Origin: Bacillota bacterium
GTDB taxonomy: Bacteria > Bacillota > Bacilli > Alicyclobacillales > SLC66
Assembly (NCBI GenBank): GCA_021805735.1
Contig: JAJZEE010000010.1
Location: 1 to 53,996 of the forward strand
DNA length: 53,996 nt
Reading direction: 5' to 3'
The position numbers were made by a program, and so were the translations under genes. Position 1 is the first letter of the stretch; each line of letters begins with the position of its first letter. Under the pieces are notes generated by a model, which saw only the letters and a list, made by a program, of their open reading frames with translations, made no database searches and was not told the DNA's origin. Below, piece after piece: positions 17,452-25,822 of the stretch.

Positions 17452-17964
17452 TCAACTGCTTCCGATGAGAACGCCGGCTGCGAAGACGAGGATTCCGCCC
17501 AGGACGACCTGGACAATGGACATCCATATCGCGGTGCGGAAATAGCGGTTTCGAATGATGGCGATCAAGATCAGCTCGACACCCACAACGACGTAGGCGA
17601 CGTTTAGGGCGATGTACAAGTTGGGAATCAAGAAAGGCAGCGTGTGGCCGATCCCGCCTATCAGGGTCATGAGCCCCGTGATCATACCGCGAAAGATCGG
17701 GCGGCCGCGTCCAGTCAACGCGCCGTCATCGGACAGCCCCTCGGAAAAGGCCATGCTAATCGCGGCCCCGACAGCAGCTGCAAGGCCCACGAGAAACGTG
17801 GTAGACTGGCTGTGCGTCGCGAACGCCGTCGCGAAAATCGGCGCGAGGGTCGATACGGAACCGTCCATAAGTCCCGCGAGGGCTGGTTGAACAATGCGCA
17901 GAACGAAGGCTTTGCGATGCCCGTGTTCGGTCAGTTCGGGTACGACGCGGTCAAGATTGAGCAT
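17452..17964 (-). CDS. VIT1/CCC1-type membrane protein, MbfA C-terminal-like
   Basis: The product (170 residues from this ATG) has four or five transmembrane helices. Its segments [40 protein letters not shown] and [15 protein letters not shown] match the VIT-like half of membrane-bound ferritin MbfA, an iron exporter of some alpha-proteobacteria. The ferritin half is absent here. A longer in-frame reading to 18108, also with a good ribosome site, adds a CxxC-bearing stretch that looks like a broken HMA domain. Iron or manganese transport is likely; direction is inferred only. Confidence 0.8.
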   Translation of the reverse strand: MLNLDRVVPELTEHGHRKAFVLRIVQPALAGLMDGSVSTLAPIFATAFATHSQSTTFLVGLAAAVGAAISMAFSEGLSDDGALTGRGRPIFRGMITGLMTLIGGIGHTLPFLIPNLYIALNVAYVVVGVELILIAIIRNRYFRTAIWMSIVQVVLGGILVFAAGVLIGSS

Positions 17965-18108
17965 AGGAAAGTTTCTCCCCGTACACTTGTTTTCATCGAC
18001 ACGTCGACTCGGTCGAGTTTGCCGTTTGAGTGTTCGCTGTGCATCTTCAAGTGACGCAACACAGCTGGCACATGTTGGTAATTGAATTTCAGTTGCTATT
18101 GTTTTCAT
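17965..18108 (-). pseudogene. frameshifted heavy-metal-associated (HMA) domain fragment
   Basis: From an ATG with GGAGAGG upstream, the frame reads [20 protein letters not shown], an HMA first strand with a CxxC metal site. After about 23 codons the HMA-like continuation ([14 protein letters not shown]) is in another frame. The first frame continues into the VIT gene instead. So either the VIT protein carries an aberrant N-terminal extension or this is a broken HMA gene upstream of the true start at 17964. Confidence 0.5.
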
Positions 18109-18161
18109 GCGAATCCTCTCCTGTCTAGAAACTATCTTCGCAGGTTTACAACCGAGAAAAA

Positions 18162-18175
18162 ATGATCCAGATCAA
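18162..18175. promoter_or_regulatory. FNR-type box between the VIT and fnr-like genes
   Basis: The minus-strand reading is TTGATCTGGATCAT, nine of ten matches to TTGAT-N4-ATCAA. It lies between divergent genes. On the plus side TATAAG follows about 17 nt later, so the box may control the fnr-like gene itself. Confidence 0.55.
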
Positions 18176-18269
18176 CATGGGAGTCAATTTGCTATAAGTG
18201 GCTCTGATATGGAACCCGATTATGCAGACGACAATCGTGTAGACTAAAGCAAAAAAGCAGGTGAGCCGG

Positions 18270-18980
18270 ATGGCGAGTGAATTTTCGGGCTGTGTGGGCG
18301 ATGAGTCATGCGTTTGCCATGTACCCATCTTTCGGGATCTAAAACAATCGGAGGTAGTGCTTTTGGATGCGGCTGTACAATCGCGGCATTACCGTAAAGG
18401 CGAGTTCATCTTTCAAGAAGGGGAACAGTCGGATTCCTTGTACATCATCCATCAAGGCGTGGTAAAGATTTATAAATTATCCGATGAAGGAAAGGAGCAT
18501 ATCTTGCGGTTTCTCTTTGCAGGCGACTTCGGCGGACAATTAGCTTTATTTAAGGAAGATATTCAGTACACCAATGCGGAGGCTGTCGAGGATGCGGTCG
18601 TGTGTCGTATCTATAGACAAGATTTAAAAACCATTTTAAAACACAATCCTGAAATGGCTTACCGTTTTCTTCAGGCCATGAGCGATCGACTGCGTGACGC
18701 AGATGAATGGACAGGATCATTGAGCCTGCTTGATGCAGATCGCAGGATTGCCAAAGTGTTGCTTAACTTTGGCACACGAGGAGGCCCAAACCCCGGTTCT
18801 CATAAACTCCCCGTTGCAAAAAAAGACCTCGCGGCCTTGCTTGGGATCGCGCCGGAAACACTGAGCCGCAAGCTCGCTTATTTTGATGAGCAAGGGTGGA
18901 TCTCCCTTTCCGGCAAAAAGGGTGTGGAAATTAAAAATGTGAATGCACTTCAGGAGATTGCAAAAGGAATGCCAAATTGA
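18270..18980 (+). CDS. Crp/Fnr-family regulator with FNR-like cysteines
   Basis: The 236-residue product has a cyclic-nucleotide-type beta-roll (about 17-135), a dimer helix and a C-terminal HTH (DLAALLGIAPETLSRKL). Cysteines at 8, 14, 16 and 112 mirror the three N-terminal plus one central cysteine of oxygen-sensing FNR, so a 4Fe-4S cluster is plausible. The recognition helix has E-x-x-S-R, the FNR rather than CRP pattern. The ATG follows AGGTGA. It is divergent from the iron-related VIT gene and near ferredoxin and ric, several of which have matching boxes. Confidence 0.9.
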   Translation: MASEFSGCVGDESCVCHVPIFRDLKQSEVVLLDAAVQSRHYRKGEFIFQEGEQSDSLYIIHQGVVKIYKLSDEGKEHILRFLFAGDFGGQLALFKEDIQYTNAEAVEDAVVCRIYRQDLKTILKHNPEMAYRFLQAMSDRLRDADEWTGSLSLLDADRRIAKVLLNFGTRGGPNPGSHKLPVAKKDLAALLGIAPETLSRKLAYFDEQGWISLSGKKGVEIKNVNALQEIAKGMPN

Positions 18981-18999
18981 AAACATAATTCTTGCGGAA

Positions 19000-19179
19000 T
19001 CAATCATCCCCATCATCCAAGGAACCGAACTCAATCTCCTCCCACTCTTCGATCTCTCTGGAGCCCCATTGGATGACCAATGTGCGCAGTAAGCAGGCCG
19101 GGTTCGTGAGAATATCCACGACAACGCCCGGTTTACCCTCCTGTGGATGAGCGACACGATCGCCGATACGAGCATGCAT
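19000..19179 (-). CDS. small acidic protein, KOW/SH3-like (59 aa)
   Basis: The ATG has AGGAGAAACGTC directly upstream. The sequence begins MHARIGDRVAHPQEGKPGVV and ends in an acidic tail (EEWEEIEFGSLDDGDD). The opening glycine-rich beta pattern resembles small SH3/KOW-like or hypervirulence-type barrels, but no firm family is recognised. It is convergent with the fnr-like gene. Confidence 0.6.
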   Translation of the reverse strand: MHARIGDRVAHPQEGKPGVVVDILTNPACLLRTLVIQWGSREIEEWEEIEFGSLDDGDD

Positions 19180-19226
19180 GACGTTTCTCCTGTCTGCTTG
19201 ATTTAGAAACAACAACCTCGGAATTC

Positions 19227-19637
19227 TCAAGGATACTTGGTTCGACAACTTTCGCTCAATCGGCAACGCGCAATCACCACATCGTACAGAACCACGGCGT
19301 GGTTGCAAATCGGATCTTTTGCGGCGTATAGCAACGTAACCGAACCCTGGTTTAACCACTGTATGATTTGATTGACCGCTTGGATACAGCATTGATTAGT
19401 AGCGAGTTCTATTTCATAAGCTGCGCGAAACTCTGGAAACCGTTCGCCTACATGACCAAACCATGTGCGAAGTGCTGGGCTGGGTGCCACATCTTTGAGC
19501 CAGACATCTATATGCGCCTCTTCCTTGCGCATCCCGCGCGGCCACAGTCGATCCACCAGCGCACGCAGTCCGTCGTCTGACCGAGATTCATCGTAGATCC
19601 GTTTGACCTGAAGAGGAATATCCTTCATAATCGCCAT
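19227..19637 (-). CDS. DUF488 family protein (YeaO-like)
   Basis: The 136-residue product carries the DUF488 signature VKRIYDESRSDDGLRALVDR with LWPRGMRKEEAHIDVWLKDV, and later VTLLYAAKDP. The variant YDESRSDDG replaces the usual YDPPSPDDG. DUF488 proteins are of unknown biochemical role. The ATG has GAGGTGGTGACC upstream. The last 25 residues (HAVVLYDVVIARCRLSESCR) are longer than in typical members. Confidence 0.85.
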   Translation of the reverse strand: MAIMKDIPLQVKRIYDESRSDDGLRALVDRLWPRGMRKEEAHIDVWLKDVAPSPALRTWFGHVGERFPEFRAAYEIELATNQCCIQAVNQIIQWLNQGSVTLLYAAKDPICNHAVVLYDVVIARCRLSESCRTKYP

Positions 19638-20007
19638 GGTCACCACCTCGCTCGCACCACAGTCACAACCTATACACAGCATACCGTTTTTGGAGCATAA
19701 TCGCGATTACTAACCCCAAGGATTTCGGCTTCACTCCGCCTGCGCTTGATCCGCTTACTGCCCGTTGTCCGGACAGACCCCGAGGGGGGGCTTATCTGGT
19801 TCCGCCGATGACCCATTTCTGAAGTGTTTAGGTTGCCCGAGTGTTTCTTGTATCCAACAAACCGCCTCCTTCACCGACCCTTTAGCAACTCATAGCGACC
19901 GTTTACCAGAATCTACTTAGAACTGATCATTTTCCAAATTATATAATATCCCAACCTCCCCTGTTGTGATCTACATCATACACACTGCCGCCACCATGCG
20001 TTAATCT
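19638..20007 (+). promoter_or_regulatory. intergenic region with Fnr-type promoter of ferredoxin
   Basis: From 19638 to 20113 no gene is evident. TGTGATCTACATCATA (19965-19980) contains GTGAT-N4-ATCAT. After 21 nt comes TAATCT (20002-20007), the same class II geometry seen elsewhere, though this -10 is weak and TATGAT lies 10 nt further on. The rest holds a C-rich stretch without recognisable features. Confidence 0.5.
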
Positions 20008-20113
20008 TAACTATGATATAGCACATAGCGAAAGATTGGAACCTGGAGTATAGTATAGTAAACGAACGATCTCAAAGATCCTGAGCACAATATAAAGAAA
20101 GGAGTTATTCGAC

Positions 20114-20350
20114 ATGACATTTGTCATCACGTCACCGTGCATTGGTGTGAAGGATGCGTCATGCGTCGAGGCTTGCCCGGTAGACGCGATCCACGATGCA
20201 GACGAGACCTATCTCATCGATCCGGATACTTGCATTGATTGCGGAGCCTGTGAACCAGTTTGCCCCGTAACCGCCATCTTCCAGGACGAATTTGTTCCGG
20301 AATCAGAGCAAGGCTGGATCGAGAAAAATGTTGCCTTTTATCGCAAATGA
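20114..20350 (+). CDS. 7Fe/8Fe ferredoxin
   Basis: The 78-residue electron carrier has two cluster-binding sets: C-x7-C-x3-CP (Cys9, 17, 21) with the partner in the second half, and C-x2-C-x2-C-x3-CP (Cys40, 43, 46, 50). This is the FdxA/bacillus-type 3Fe-4S plus 4Fe-4S arrangement. AAAGGAG precedes the ATG. A likely Fnr-controlled promoter lies upstream. It is a single-gene unit. Confidence 0.93.
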   Translation: MTFVITSPCIGVKDASCVEACPVDAIHDADETYLIDPDTCIDCGACEPVCPVTAIFQDEFVPESEQGWIEKNVAFYRK

Positions 20351-20454
20351 TCGGATTCCATGATCTCGCTTGCTAAAACCGTATCTGCCGATCGCAAACT
20401 GCGTAACATTCACTTTTCAGCAGAGCGCTAAAATATGCGGGCCAGAGAAAGGAA

Positions 20455-20490
20455 CAGAATGGGTTCCCCGGCGAGACGCGACCCATTCTG
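20455..20490 (-). terminator. possible terminator downstream of the OsmC gene
   Basis: CAGAATGGGT and ACCCATTCTG form a 10-bp stem around a GC-rich loop. On the minus strand it is followed by the pyrimidine-rich TTCCTTTCTC, so it may end osmC transcription. It could also stop ferredoxin transcription from the other side. Nothing coding is seen in 20351-20505. Confidence 0.45.
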
Positions 20491-20505
20491 TCAAAGAGCG
20501 ATCTA

Positions 20506-20955
20506 TTACCTCTCTGATGGAAATACTTGTACATCTCCCACCTCGTAAGACACGTTTCCCGCGATCACCTTCCCGATAAAGCACTTATCTCGAGCCATTT
20601 CCGCAGAACGTTGGTAGTCTGCCGCCTGATCAGGATTGCCACCAAAAATCGTAGGAAAAACGGATAAACGGGAAAACTTCGATTGCATTGGATACCCTGT
20701 CACGAGTCCCTCTGCCCGTACAGATACTTTTTCCACAAGCAACCCATTCTTTCGCAACACACCGAATAACGTTCCGCTATAACAGGTACTCACAGCTGCG
20801 ATCAGCAGTTCCTCCGGACTCGTTCCCACCCCCTTGCCACCCATAGAGGCAGGCGCCGCGTATGAGGCGGAGAAATCACCGAGTTTGATCTTTCCCTCCC
20901 CCTCGCGTCCCGTACCCTGCCACTGCAACTCCGTCGAAAAAATTAAATCTGCCAT
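20506..20955 (-). CDS. OsmC/Ohr family protein
   Basis: The 149-residue product is an OsmC-type thiol-dependent peroxidase. The redox pair is visible: Cys58 in AAVSTCYSGTL and a second Cys near 125 in MARDKCFIGKVI. TSPEELLIAA and PMQSKFSRLSVFPTIFGG are family-typical. It may protect against organic hydroperoxides or persulfides. It is monocistronic in appearance. Confidence 0.92.
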   Translation of the reverse strand: MADLIFSTELQWQGTGREGEGKIKLGDFSASYAAPASMGGKGVGTSPEELLIAAVSTCYSGTLFGVLRKNGLLVEKVSVRAEGLVTGYPMQSKFSRLSVFPTIFGGNPDQAADYQRSAEMARDKCFIGKVIAGNVSYEVGDVQVFPSER

Positions 20956-21114
20956 AAGATCCTCTCCTCACTTGTCGCCACTTATGGTGGCTGCCTGTAG
21001 CCAGAACCACTCCCTACGCGGCTTCACTCCCCGCGAATTAACTGGAAGAGGATGTGTAGCCTATGCCTCACTGGTTTCCCAGGTGAATTGGGCACGCCAA
21101 AGACACAGTGGCAC

Positions 21115-21280
21115 TTGCGGGTATTGTGAGTTTAACCGCGTCTGCGCAGGATCCCGCGCCCGTGCGCATGCGCTGACAGACGACTGCATGGAGAGCGATC
21201 CGTCTTGCACGTATATTCCCGATCCCCGTCATTTGGCTGGCGTCGATTTAGTCAGCCAGGCGGAACGATCTAGCAGGTGA
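21115..21280 (+). pseudogene. C-terminal remnant of the radical SAM/SPASM gene
   Basis: This 166-bp stretch repeats the end of the intact gene at 24490-24656 with only a few substitutions. It translates to CGYCEFNRVCAGSRARAHAL and onward to the stop, the SPASM-type cysteine region. The upstream coding part is absent, so it is a duplicated tail. Its end overlaps the 3' end of the decayed ilvD by 11 nt. Between 20956 and 21114 nothing else is recognised. Confidence 0.85.
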
Positions 21281-22247
21281 CCGCACCTGCCGATGAGGAG
21301 GACACCAATCGAGCGTATTTCTGCAGGACGCCCCTGTCGCAATTCAATGAGGGCTCACTCCATGCAAGTGCGCGCTTGGCCAAATCCTCATTGGATACAT
21401 GCACGGTCAGTTCCTGCGTTTCACTGTCAATCGTGATCCTGTTCCCATCCTGCAATAAAGCAATGGGTCCACCAACTTGGGCTTCCGGACAAACATGGCC
21501 AACAACAAGGCCATGAGAGCCTCCCGAGAATCGACCGTCGGTTACAAGACCAACCTTGCCACCGAGATCTTTTCCGACCAGGATTGCAGTAACAGATAAC
21601 ATTTCCGGCATTCCCGGTCCCCTTTTGGTCCTACATAGCGAATCACGATGATATCCCCAGACTGAATTCTGTCATGAAAAATAGCGTCAGTCGCGGACGC
21701 TTCAGAATCGTACACCTTCGCAGGCCCCGTGATTTGTCTTATCAGCAATCCGGACATTTTAGCGACCGCACCTTCTGGAGCAAGATTTCCCCGCAAAACA
21801 ACAAGCGGACCCGTTACTCTGAGCGGATCGGACAATGGCCGTATGACGATTTGTCCGGGATCGAGAGAAGGCGAGTTGACAAGGTTTTCTGCGAGTGTTT
21901 TGCCCGTTGACCGTTTCAATGGAATCGGCAATGATTTCCCGACTCGGAAGAGAATAGCGCATCCCCTCCGTGCCCATTGATATGCCGTCAGAGACAGTGA
22001 TTGTGTTGAATATAAGCGGAGTCCCGCCTGCTTCTCTCGCCGCCTGCTTGGTGACGCGCGCCAAGTTGTCAATGTGTATGTTGCAGGGAGTTACCTCACT
22101 CCAGGTACTCGCTATGCCGATCATCGGCTTCTTGAAGTCTTCATTGTGAAATCCCACGGCCCTCAGCATGGCGCGATTTGGCGCACGATTCACATCTTCA
22201 CTGATTGCAAAACTGCGAATCCTCAGATCAATTTCATCATTGGCCAT
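21270..22247 (-). pseudogene. ilvD: dihydroxy-acid dehydratase, internally deleted and frameshifted
   Basis: IlvD is an iron-sulfur dehydratase of branched-chain amino-acid synthesis, normally about 560 residues. Here the N terminus ([20 protein letters not shown], then [10 protein letters not shown]) is intact with a good GGGAGG site. After [11 protein letters not shown] the middle, including the cluster cysteine and catalytic core, is missing. Homology resumes in another frame ([20 protein letters not shown], then GLLIRQITGPAKVYDSEA). It shifts again near GPKG to [20 protein letters not shown] and ends with [14 protein letters not shown]. Total remaining length is under 1 kb, so it cannot be functional. 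Confidence 0.93.
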
Positions 22248-22381
22248 CTTGTTCGCCTCCCATATGAGGATCATGATCTCTTTCAGTTTTATCGTGCCAA
22301 GGTAAGTTCGGTGCAACCATCTGATCTGAGCAGCGGTACAGCACACGATTCCGGCAGAACGGGCGCAGCATGGCACCTCTG

Positions 22382-23113
22382 TCAGTTTGCGCTGATGTGC
22401 GCTTTTTGTTCCCTTGTCAAGCGCGCGAACAACACGTTATTTTCCAAATGAATGTGCTGAAAAATGTCCGACTCGACTTCCTGCAGTTTTTCAAAGGTGT
22501 ATATATACGTGCTGCAAGCGTCTTCTGGAAGTCTGAAGTTGTCAGTAACCCTACGAATCTGTTTCACGATGTCACCGGCGCCGTCATGTTCGCGATCCAG
22601 TTCTTCGACAGCGTGAATTACTTTTTGCAGTTTGTCGTCAGAAGGATTCTTTTCGTAATCGACGACTTGCGGGAATACAATCTCTTCTTCCTTGATCATG
22701 TGTTCCTCCATGTCGATCCGCAGCGTACTGAACAGTCGGTGCACCTTTGACAGGACATCGCCATGATTTTTTCCGTGTACTCTGAGGATTTTCGTCGTGA
22801 GTTCTGTTAATGGCGGAAAAACTTGGCGCAGATACGCGTGATGGGTATTGACGATGTGGTCAATAAGTTGGTGAAGGGGCACTGATGTCCAGTCGACAAT
22901 CTCCAACCCGAGTTTCTGGGACTCATCATAACTTCGGTTCAACTCATCCAAAATATAGGCAACGTCAATGTTGTGTTCTGTCGCCGCCTCGGCTAACAGT
23001 TGGTCGCCGCCACAGCAAAAGTCGATTCCGTTCAATTTAAAAATGTTCCCCGCATTCGGAAATTTCACGACGATGTCGCCGAGCGTCTCGGTTCCTTTAA
23101 AGGTTGTGCTCAT
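22382..23113 (-). CDS. ric: iron-sulfur cluster repair di-iron protein (ScdA/Ric)
   Basis: Ric proteins restore clusters damaged by nitric oxide or oxidants. The 243-residue product has the ScdA N-terminal domain with the paired cysteines [13 protein letters not shown] (about 28-40). A hemerythrin-like four-helix domain follows, with metal ligands in [27 protein letters not shown] and [13 protein letters not shown]. The C-terminal [10 protein letters not shown] is a further ligand motif. A Crp/Fnr class II promoter lies 40-80 bp upstream, fitting induction under low oxygen or nitrosative stress. Confidence 0.95.
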   Translation of the reverse strand: MSTTFKGTETLGDIVVKFPNAGNIFKLNGIDFCCGGDQLLAEAATEHNIDVAYILDELNRSYDESQKLGLEIVDWTSVPLHQLIDHIVNTHHAYLRQVFPPLTELTTKILRVHGKNHGDVLSKVHRLFSTLRIDMEEHMIKEEEIVFPQVVDYEKNPSDDKLQKVIHAVEELDREHDGAGDIVKQIRRVTDNFRLPEDACSTYIYTFEKLQEVESDIFQHIHLENNVLFARLTREQKAHISAN

Positions 23114-23152
23114 GAGTGGATGTCCTCCGTCTTCAATATGATGTTCATTTTT

Positions 23153-23195
23153 ACCATATCACGTTGCCCAGCCGTCAGATGTGACACAGATCACG
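23153..23195 (-). promoter_or_regulatory. Crp/Fnr class II promoter of ric
   Basis: On the minus strand CGTGATCTGTGTCACA (23180-23195) is followed after exactly 21 nt by TATGGT (23153-23158). It fits both TGTGA-N6-TCACA and the core of TTGAT-N4-ATCAA. Confidence 0.65.
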
Positions 23196-23240
23196 CCCAT
23201 TCAAGGACCACTCTCTGCTTTACACATCCTTCAGGTGAAT

Positions 23241-23444
23241 TTAGTGCGCACCGCACCATAGGGCAACCAGGACAGGACATCCAGAGCACTCTCTTGTCAT
23301 GGCGGTGCATTTCCTTTCCTGAGTTGCAGCCATTATATCCGTCAGGTTTCGGACAGGCATCCCAGCCAGCTTCCAGGCTTTATGCGTCAACAGAAACAAC
23401 ATCCCGTTTTTAGCGAAACAAGAGGAATTGGTGATGAAAATCAC
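23241..23444 (-). CDS. possible small cysteine-containing protein
   Basis: This is a weak candidate of up to 67 codons, with GAGGAA before a GTG. The tail (CTAMTRECSGCPVLVALWCG) has four cysteines, which is unusual for random sequence. It lies in the 393-bp gap between ric and the divergent radical SAM gene. No family is recognised and it may not be translated. The rest of the gap holds the ric promoter. Confidence 0.25.
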   Translation of the reverse strand: MIFITNSSCFAKNGMLFLLTHKAWKLAGMPVRNLTDIMAATQERKCTAMTRECSGCPVLVALWCGAH

Positions 23445-23507
23445 AATGATTCCTCGGAGTAGCGGTCATAATGAGTCAGAAGACGAAAAATGACCGGGGG
23501 TTTTATC

Positions 23508-24656
23508 ATGCCATCAAACAACTTTGCGCAAAATCCTTTTATTGTAATCTGGGAAACCACCCGCGCCTGTCAGCTTGCCTGTCGCCATTGCCGCGCAGAG
23601 GCGATCAAGCATCGCAATCCCGATGAATTGACCACTGCGGAAGCGTATGGCCTGATCGATCAGCTCGTGGAGATGGATCGCCCGCTCTTTGTGCTCACCG
23701 GCGGCGATCCCATGGAACGCGCTGATTTGGTGGATATCGTTTCCTACTCCAGCCGCAAAGGGTTGCCTGTCTCCATCACGCCAAGCGCCACCCCGAAGGT
23801 GACGTTTGAACGGATGAAGGCCCTGAAAGAATCGGGGCTTGCACGCTGGGCGTTCAGTATTGACGGTTCCACTCCGGAAATCCACGATCGGTTTCGCGGG
23901 ATTCGGGGAACGTTTGACCTGACCATGGAGAAGATCAGCTATCTCAAGCAGTTGCGCATTCCTTTGCAGATCAACACCACAGTCAGCCAGCACAATGTGG
24001 AAGACTTGCCGGCGATCGCTGAACTGGCGAGGCGGCTCGACACGGTTCTGTGGAGCGTCTTTTTTCTCATTCCCACCGGGCGGGCGCGCTTACAGGACAT
24101 GTTATCGCCGGAAGGTCACGAAAAGGTGCTGGAGTGGCTATATCAGTTGAGTGGAAATGTTGCGTTTGACATCAAAACAACGGAGGGACCGCAGTACCGG
24201 AGGGTCAGAATGCAACATGCAGCCGCAGCCACGGGTACAATTGCAGACGCGAACGCAGCCGCAGCTACGGGCGCAACCGCTGCGAGACGCGGCGAAGTGC
24301 GGGATATGTCGCGCAGCATGCGGCCGGTCTGGGATGGAAACGGATTTCTCTTCGTCTCGCATGTGGGAGAGGTGTTTCCCAGCGGATTTCTGCCTCTGGC
24401 GGTCGGGAACCTGCGCCAACAACCTTTGGCGGACATCTACCGCGATTCTCCCGTTTTGCAGAATCTCCGGAATCCGGACAAATTGCGCGGCAAGTGCGGG
24501 TACTGTGAGTTTAACCGCGTCTGCGCAGGCTCCCGCGCCCGTGCGCATGCGCTGACAGACGACTACATGGAGAGCGATCCATTTTGCACGTATATTCCCG
24601 ATCCCCGTCATCTGGCTGGCGTCGATTCAGCCAGCCAGGCGCAACGATCAGTGTGA
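23508..24656 (+). CDS. radical SAM/SPASM protein (TIGR04053/NirJ-like)
   Basis: Residues ETTRACQLACRHCRAEA carry the CxxxCxxC that binds the SAM-cleaving 4Fe-4S cluster. VLTGGDPMER and WAFSIDGSTPEIHDRFRG are TIM-barrel motifs of the NirJ/AhbC/AhbD-like branch. The C-terminal CGYCEFNRVCAGSRARA region has SPASM-type auxiliary-cluster cysteines. Related enzymes modify heme or peptides; the substrate here is unknown. An Ala/Thr-rich insert near residues 240-265 (AAAATG... twice) is not expected in the family. I prefer the second ATG, which has GGGGG 7 nt upstream. A partial copy of its tail is at 21115. Confidence 0.85.
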   Translation: MPSNNFAQNPFIVIWETTRACQLACRHCRAEAIKHRNPDELTTAEAYGLIDQLVEMDRPLFVLTGGDPMERADLVDIVSYSSRKGLPVSITPSATPKVTFERMKALKESGLARWAFSIDGSTPEIHDRFRGIRGTFDLTMEKISYLKQLRIPLQINTTVSQHNVEDLPAIAELARRLDTVLWSVFFLIPTGRARLQDMLSPEGHEKVLEWLYQLSGNVAFDIKTTEGPQYRRVRMQHAAAATGTIADANAAAATGATAARRGEVRDMSRSMRPVWDGNGFLFVSHVGEVFPSGFLPLAVGNLRQQPLADIYRDSPVLQNLRNPDKLRGKCGYCEFNRVCAGSRARAHALTDDYMESDPFCTYIPDPRHLAGVDSASQAQRSV

Positions 24657-24822
24657 TGATGGCACAACAGCGAAGACAAGCCAAAATATTACTTTACACA
24701 AGAATATATTTAGGTAACTACATCTGTGATTCGTGCCAAATGACCTTGATTTATCAAGGATTCCAGGGTCAACAGTTCTGATTATCCGCAAACACGGTGC
24801 TGGCAAATCGAAAGTTGAGTTA

Positions 24823-24846
24823 GAACCTCCGACACGTCGGAGGTTC
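24823..24846. terminator. 11-bp hairpin downstream of sdhB/frdB
   Basis: GAACCTCCGAC and GTCGGAGGTTC are perfectly complementary with only 2 nt between them. The hairpin lies 45 bp after the sdhB-like stop on the minus strand and is followed by TAACTCAACTTTCG, not a true T-run. It may act as a weak bidirectional terminator. Nothing else is seen between 24657 and 24890. Confidence 0.4.
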
Positions 24847-24890
24847 CTGTGTGTGGTTGGGCAATAGTTTCACCAAGCAAAGCGGAGCTA

Positions 24891-25628
24891 TCATGCCTTT
24901 TTATATTGCCATCCCGCGACGGCCATTTTGCGTCGGACATAGGCGAGTTGATCGCGCAGCGGAATGCCCACCGGACAGTGGTCTTCACAGCCCATCTGAC
25001 CCATACAGCCAAAAATCCCGTCATCGTTGCCCACCACGTCAAAGTACTCCTGCTCTGTCCGTTTATCCCGTGGATCGATCATAAATCTGGCCACTCGGTT
25101 CGCACCTGCAGCCCCGATAAAGTCCGGCCTGAGGTTTGCCACTACACAGACTCCGATACAGACCCCACACTCGATACAGCGTTCCGCTTCGTAAATTTTT
25201 TGCGCTACTGCATTGTCCATCCGTTCTTCCGGCGCATCGGGAACAAATGGTTCATCCGTGTGAATCCATGACTCCGTACGCAGGGATATGTCGCGAAACC
25301 AGACGCCGGTGTCCACGGACAGGTCGCCGAGCAGCTTGAACACAGGCAAAGGCAACAATGTGGTGATTTCCGGCAGGTCTTTGGTGAGTGTTTTGCAGGC
25401 AAGCGTTGGCGTTCCATTGACCAACATGCCGCATGATCCGCAGATCGAAGCACGGCAGACAAAATCAAAGCGAAGAGTGGGGTCCTGTTCCTCGCGCAAT
25501 TTGTTGAGGACGATAAACAGGGACATCCCTGGTTCCTCAGTCAAATGGAAGTCCTGGAGAACCGGTTTCTTCTTCGGCTCCTCTGGATTAAAACGCATGA
25601 TGCGAAACGTCAATTCGCGTTGAGCCAC
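24891..25628 (-). CDS. succinate dehydrogenase/fumarate reductase iron-sulfur subunit
   Basis: The 245-residue B subunit carries the three-cluster ligands. The 2Fe-2S set is CRASICGSCGM and a later Cys. CIECGVCIGVCVVAN supplies the 4Fe-4S ligands, and CMGQMGCEDHCPVGIPL the 3Fe-4S/4Fe-4S set. I choose the GTG start 9 nt after GGAGG. The flavoprotein (A) and membrane (C/D) subunits are absent on both sides, so it is an orphan here. It may be the end of the DUF2249-ispH series. Confidence 0.9.
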   Translation of the reverse strand: MAQRELTFRIMRFNPEEPKKKPVLQDFHLTEEPGMSLFIVLNKLREEQDPTLRFDFVCRASICGSCGMLVNGTPTLACKTLTKDLPEITTLLPLPVFKLLGDLSVDTGVWFRDISLRTESWIHTDEPFVPDAPEERMDNAVAQKIYEAERCIECGVCIGVCVVANLRPDFIGAAGANRVARFMIDPRDKRTEQEYFDVVGNDDGIFGCMGQMGCEDHCPVGIPLRDQLAYVRRKMAVAGWQYKKA

Positions 25629-25822
25629 CTGGAACAACCTCCATCTGTACTGTTTTCCGAATCGATCCCACGAGTCGCCTCTCCATACCCTCTGTCACCG
25701 GGTGGAGATTCCGTGATTTATAAAGATTCGCAGCGCAATTCAGTTCCGTTGGGCCACTGATGGCCAGTAAACCAGCGTACGGTTCAGGCAATTCACATCA
25801 TCCTGATGGTGAGACCGCAACC

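Noticed and set aside
24640-24656. TGTGATGATGGCACA at the radical SAM gene end
   Set aside because: The half-sites are 5 rather than 6 nt apart and it overlaps a stop codon with no promoter after it.
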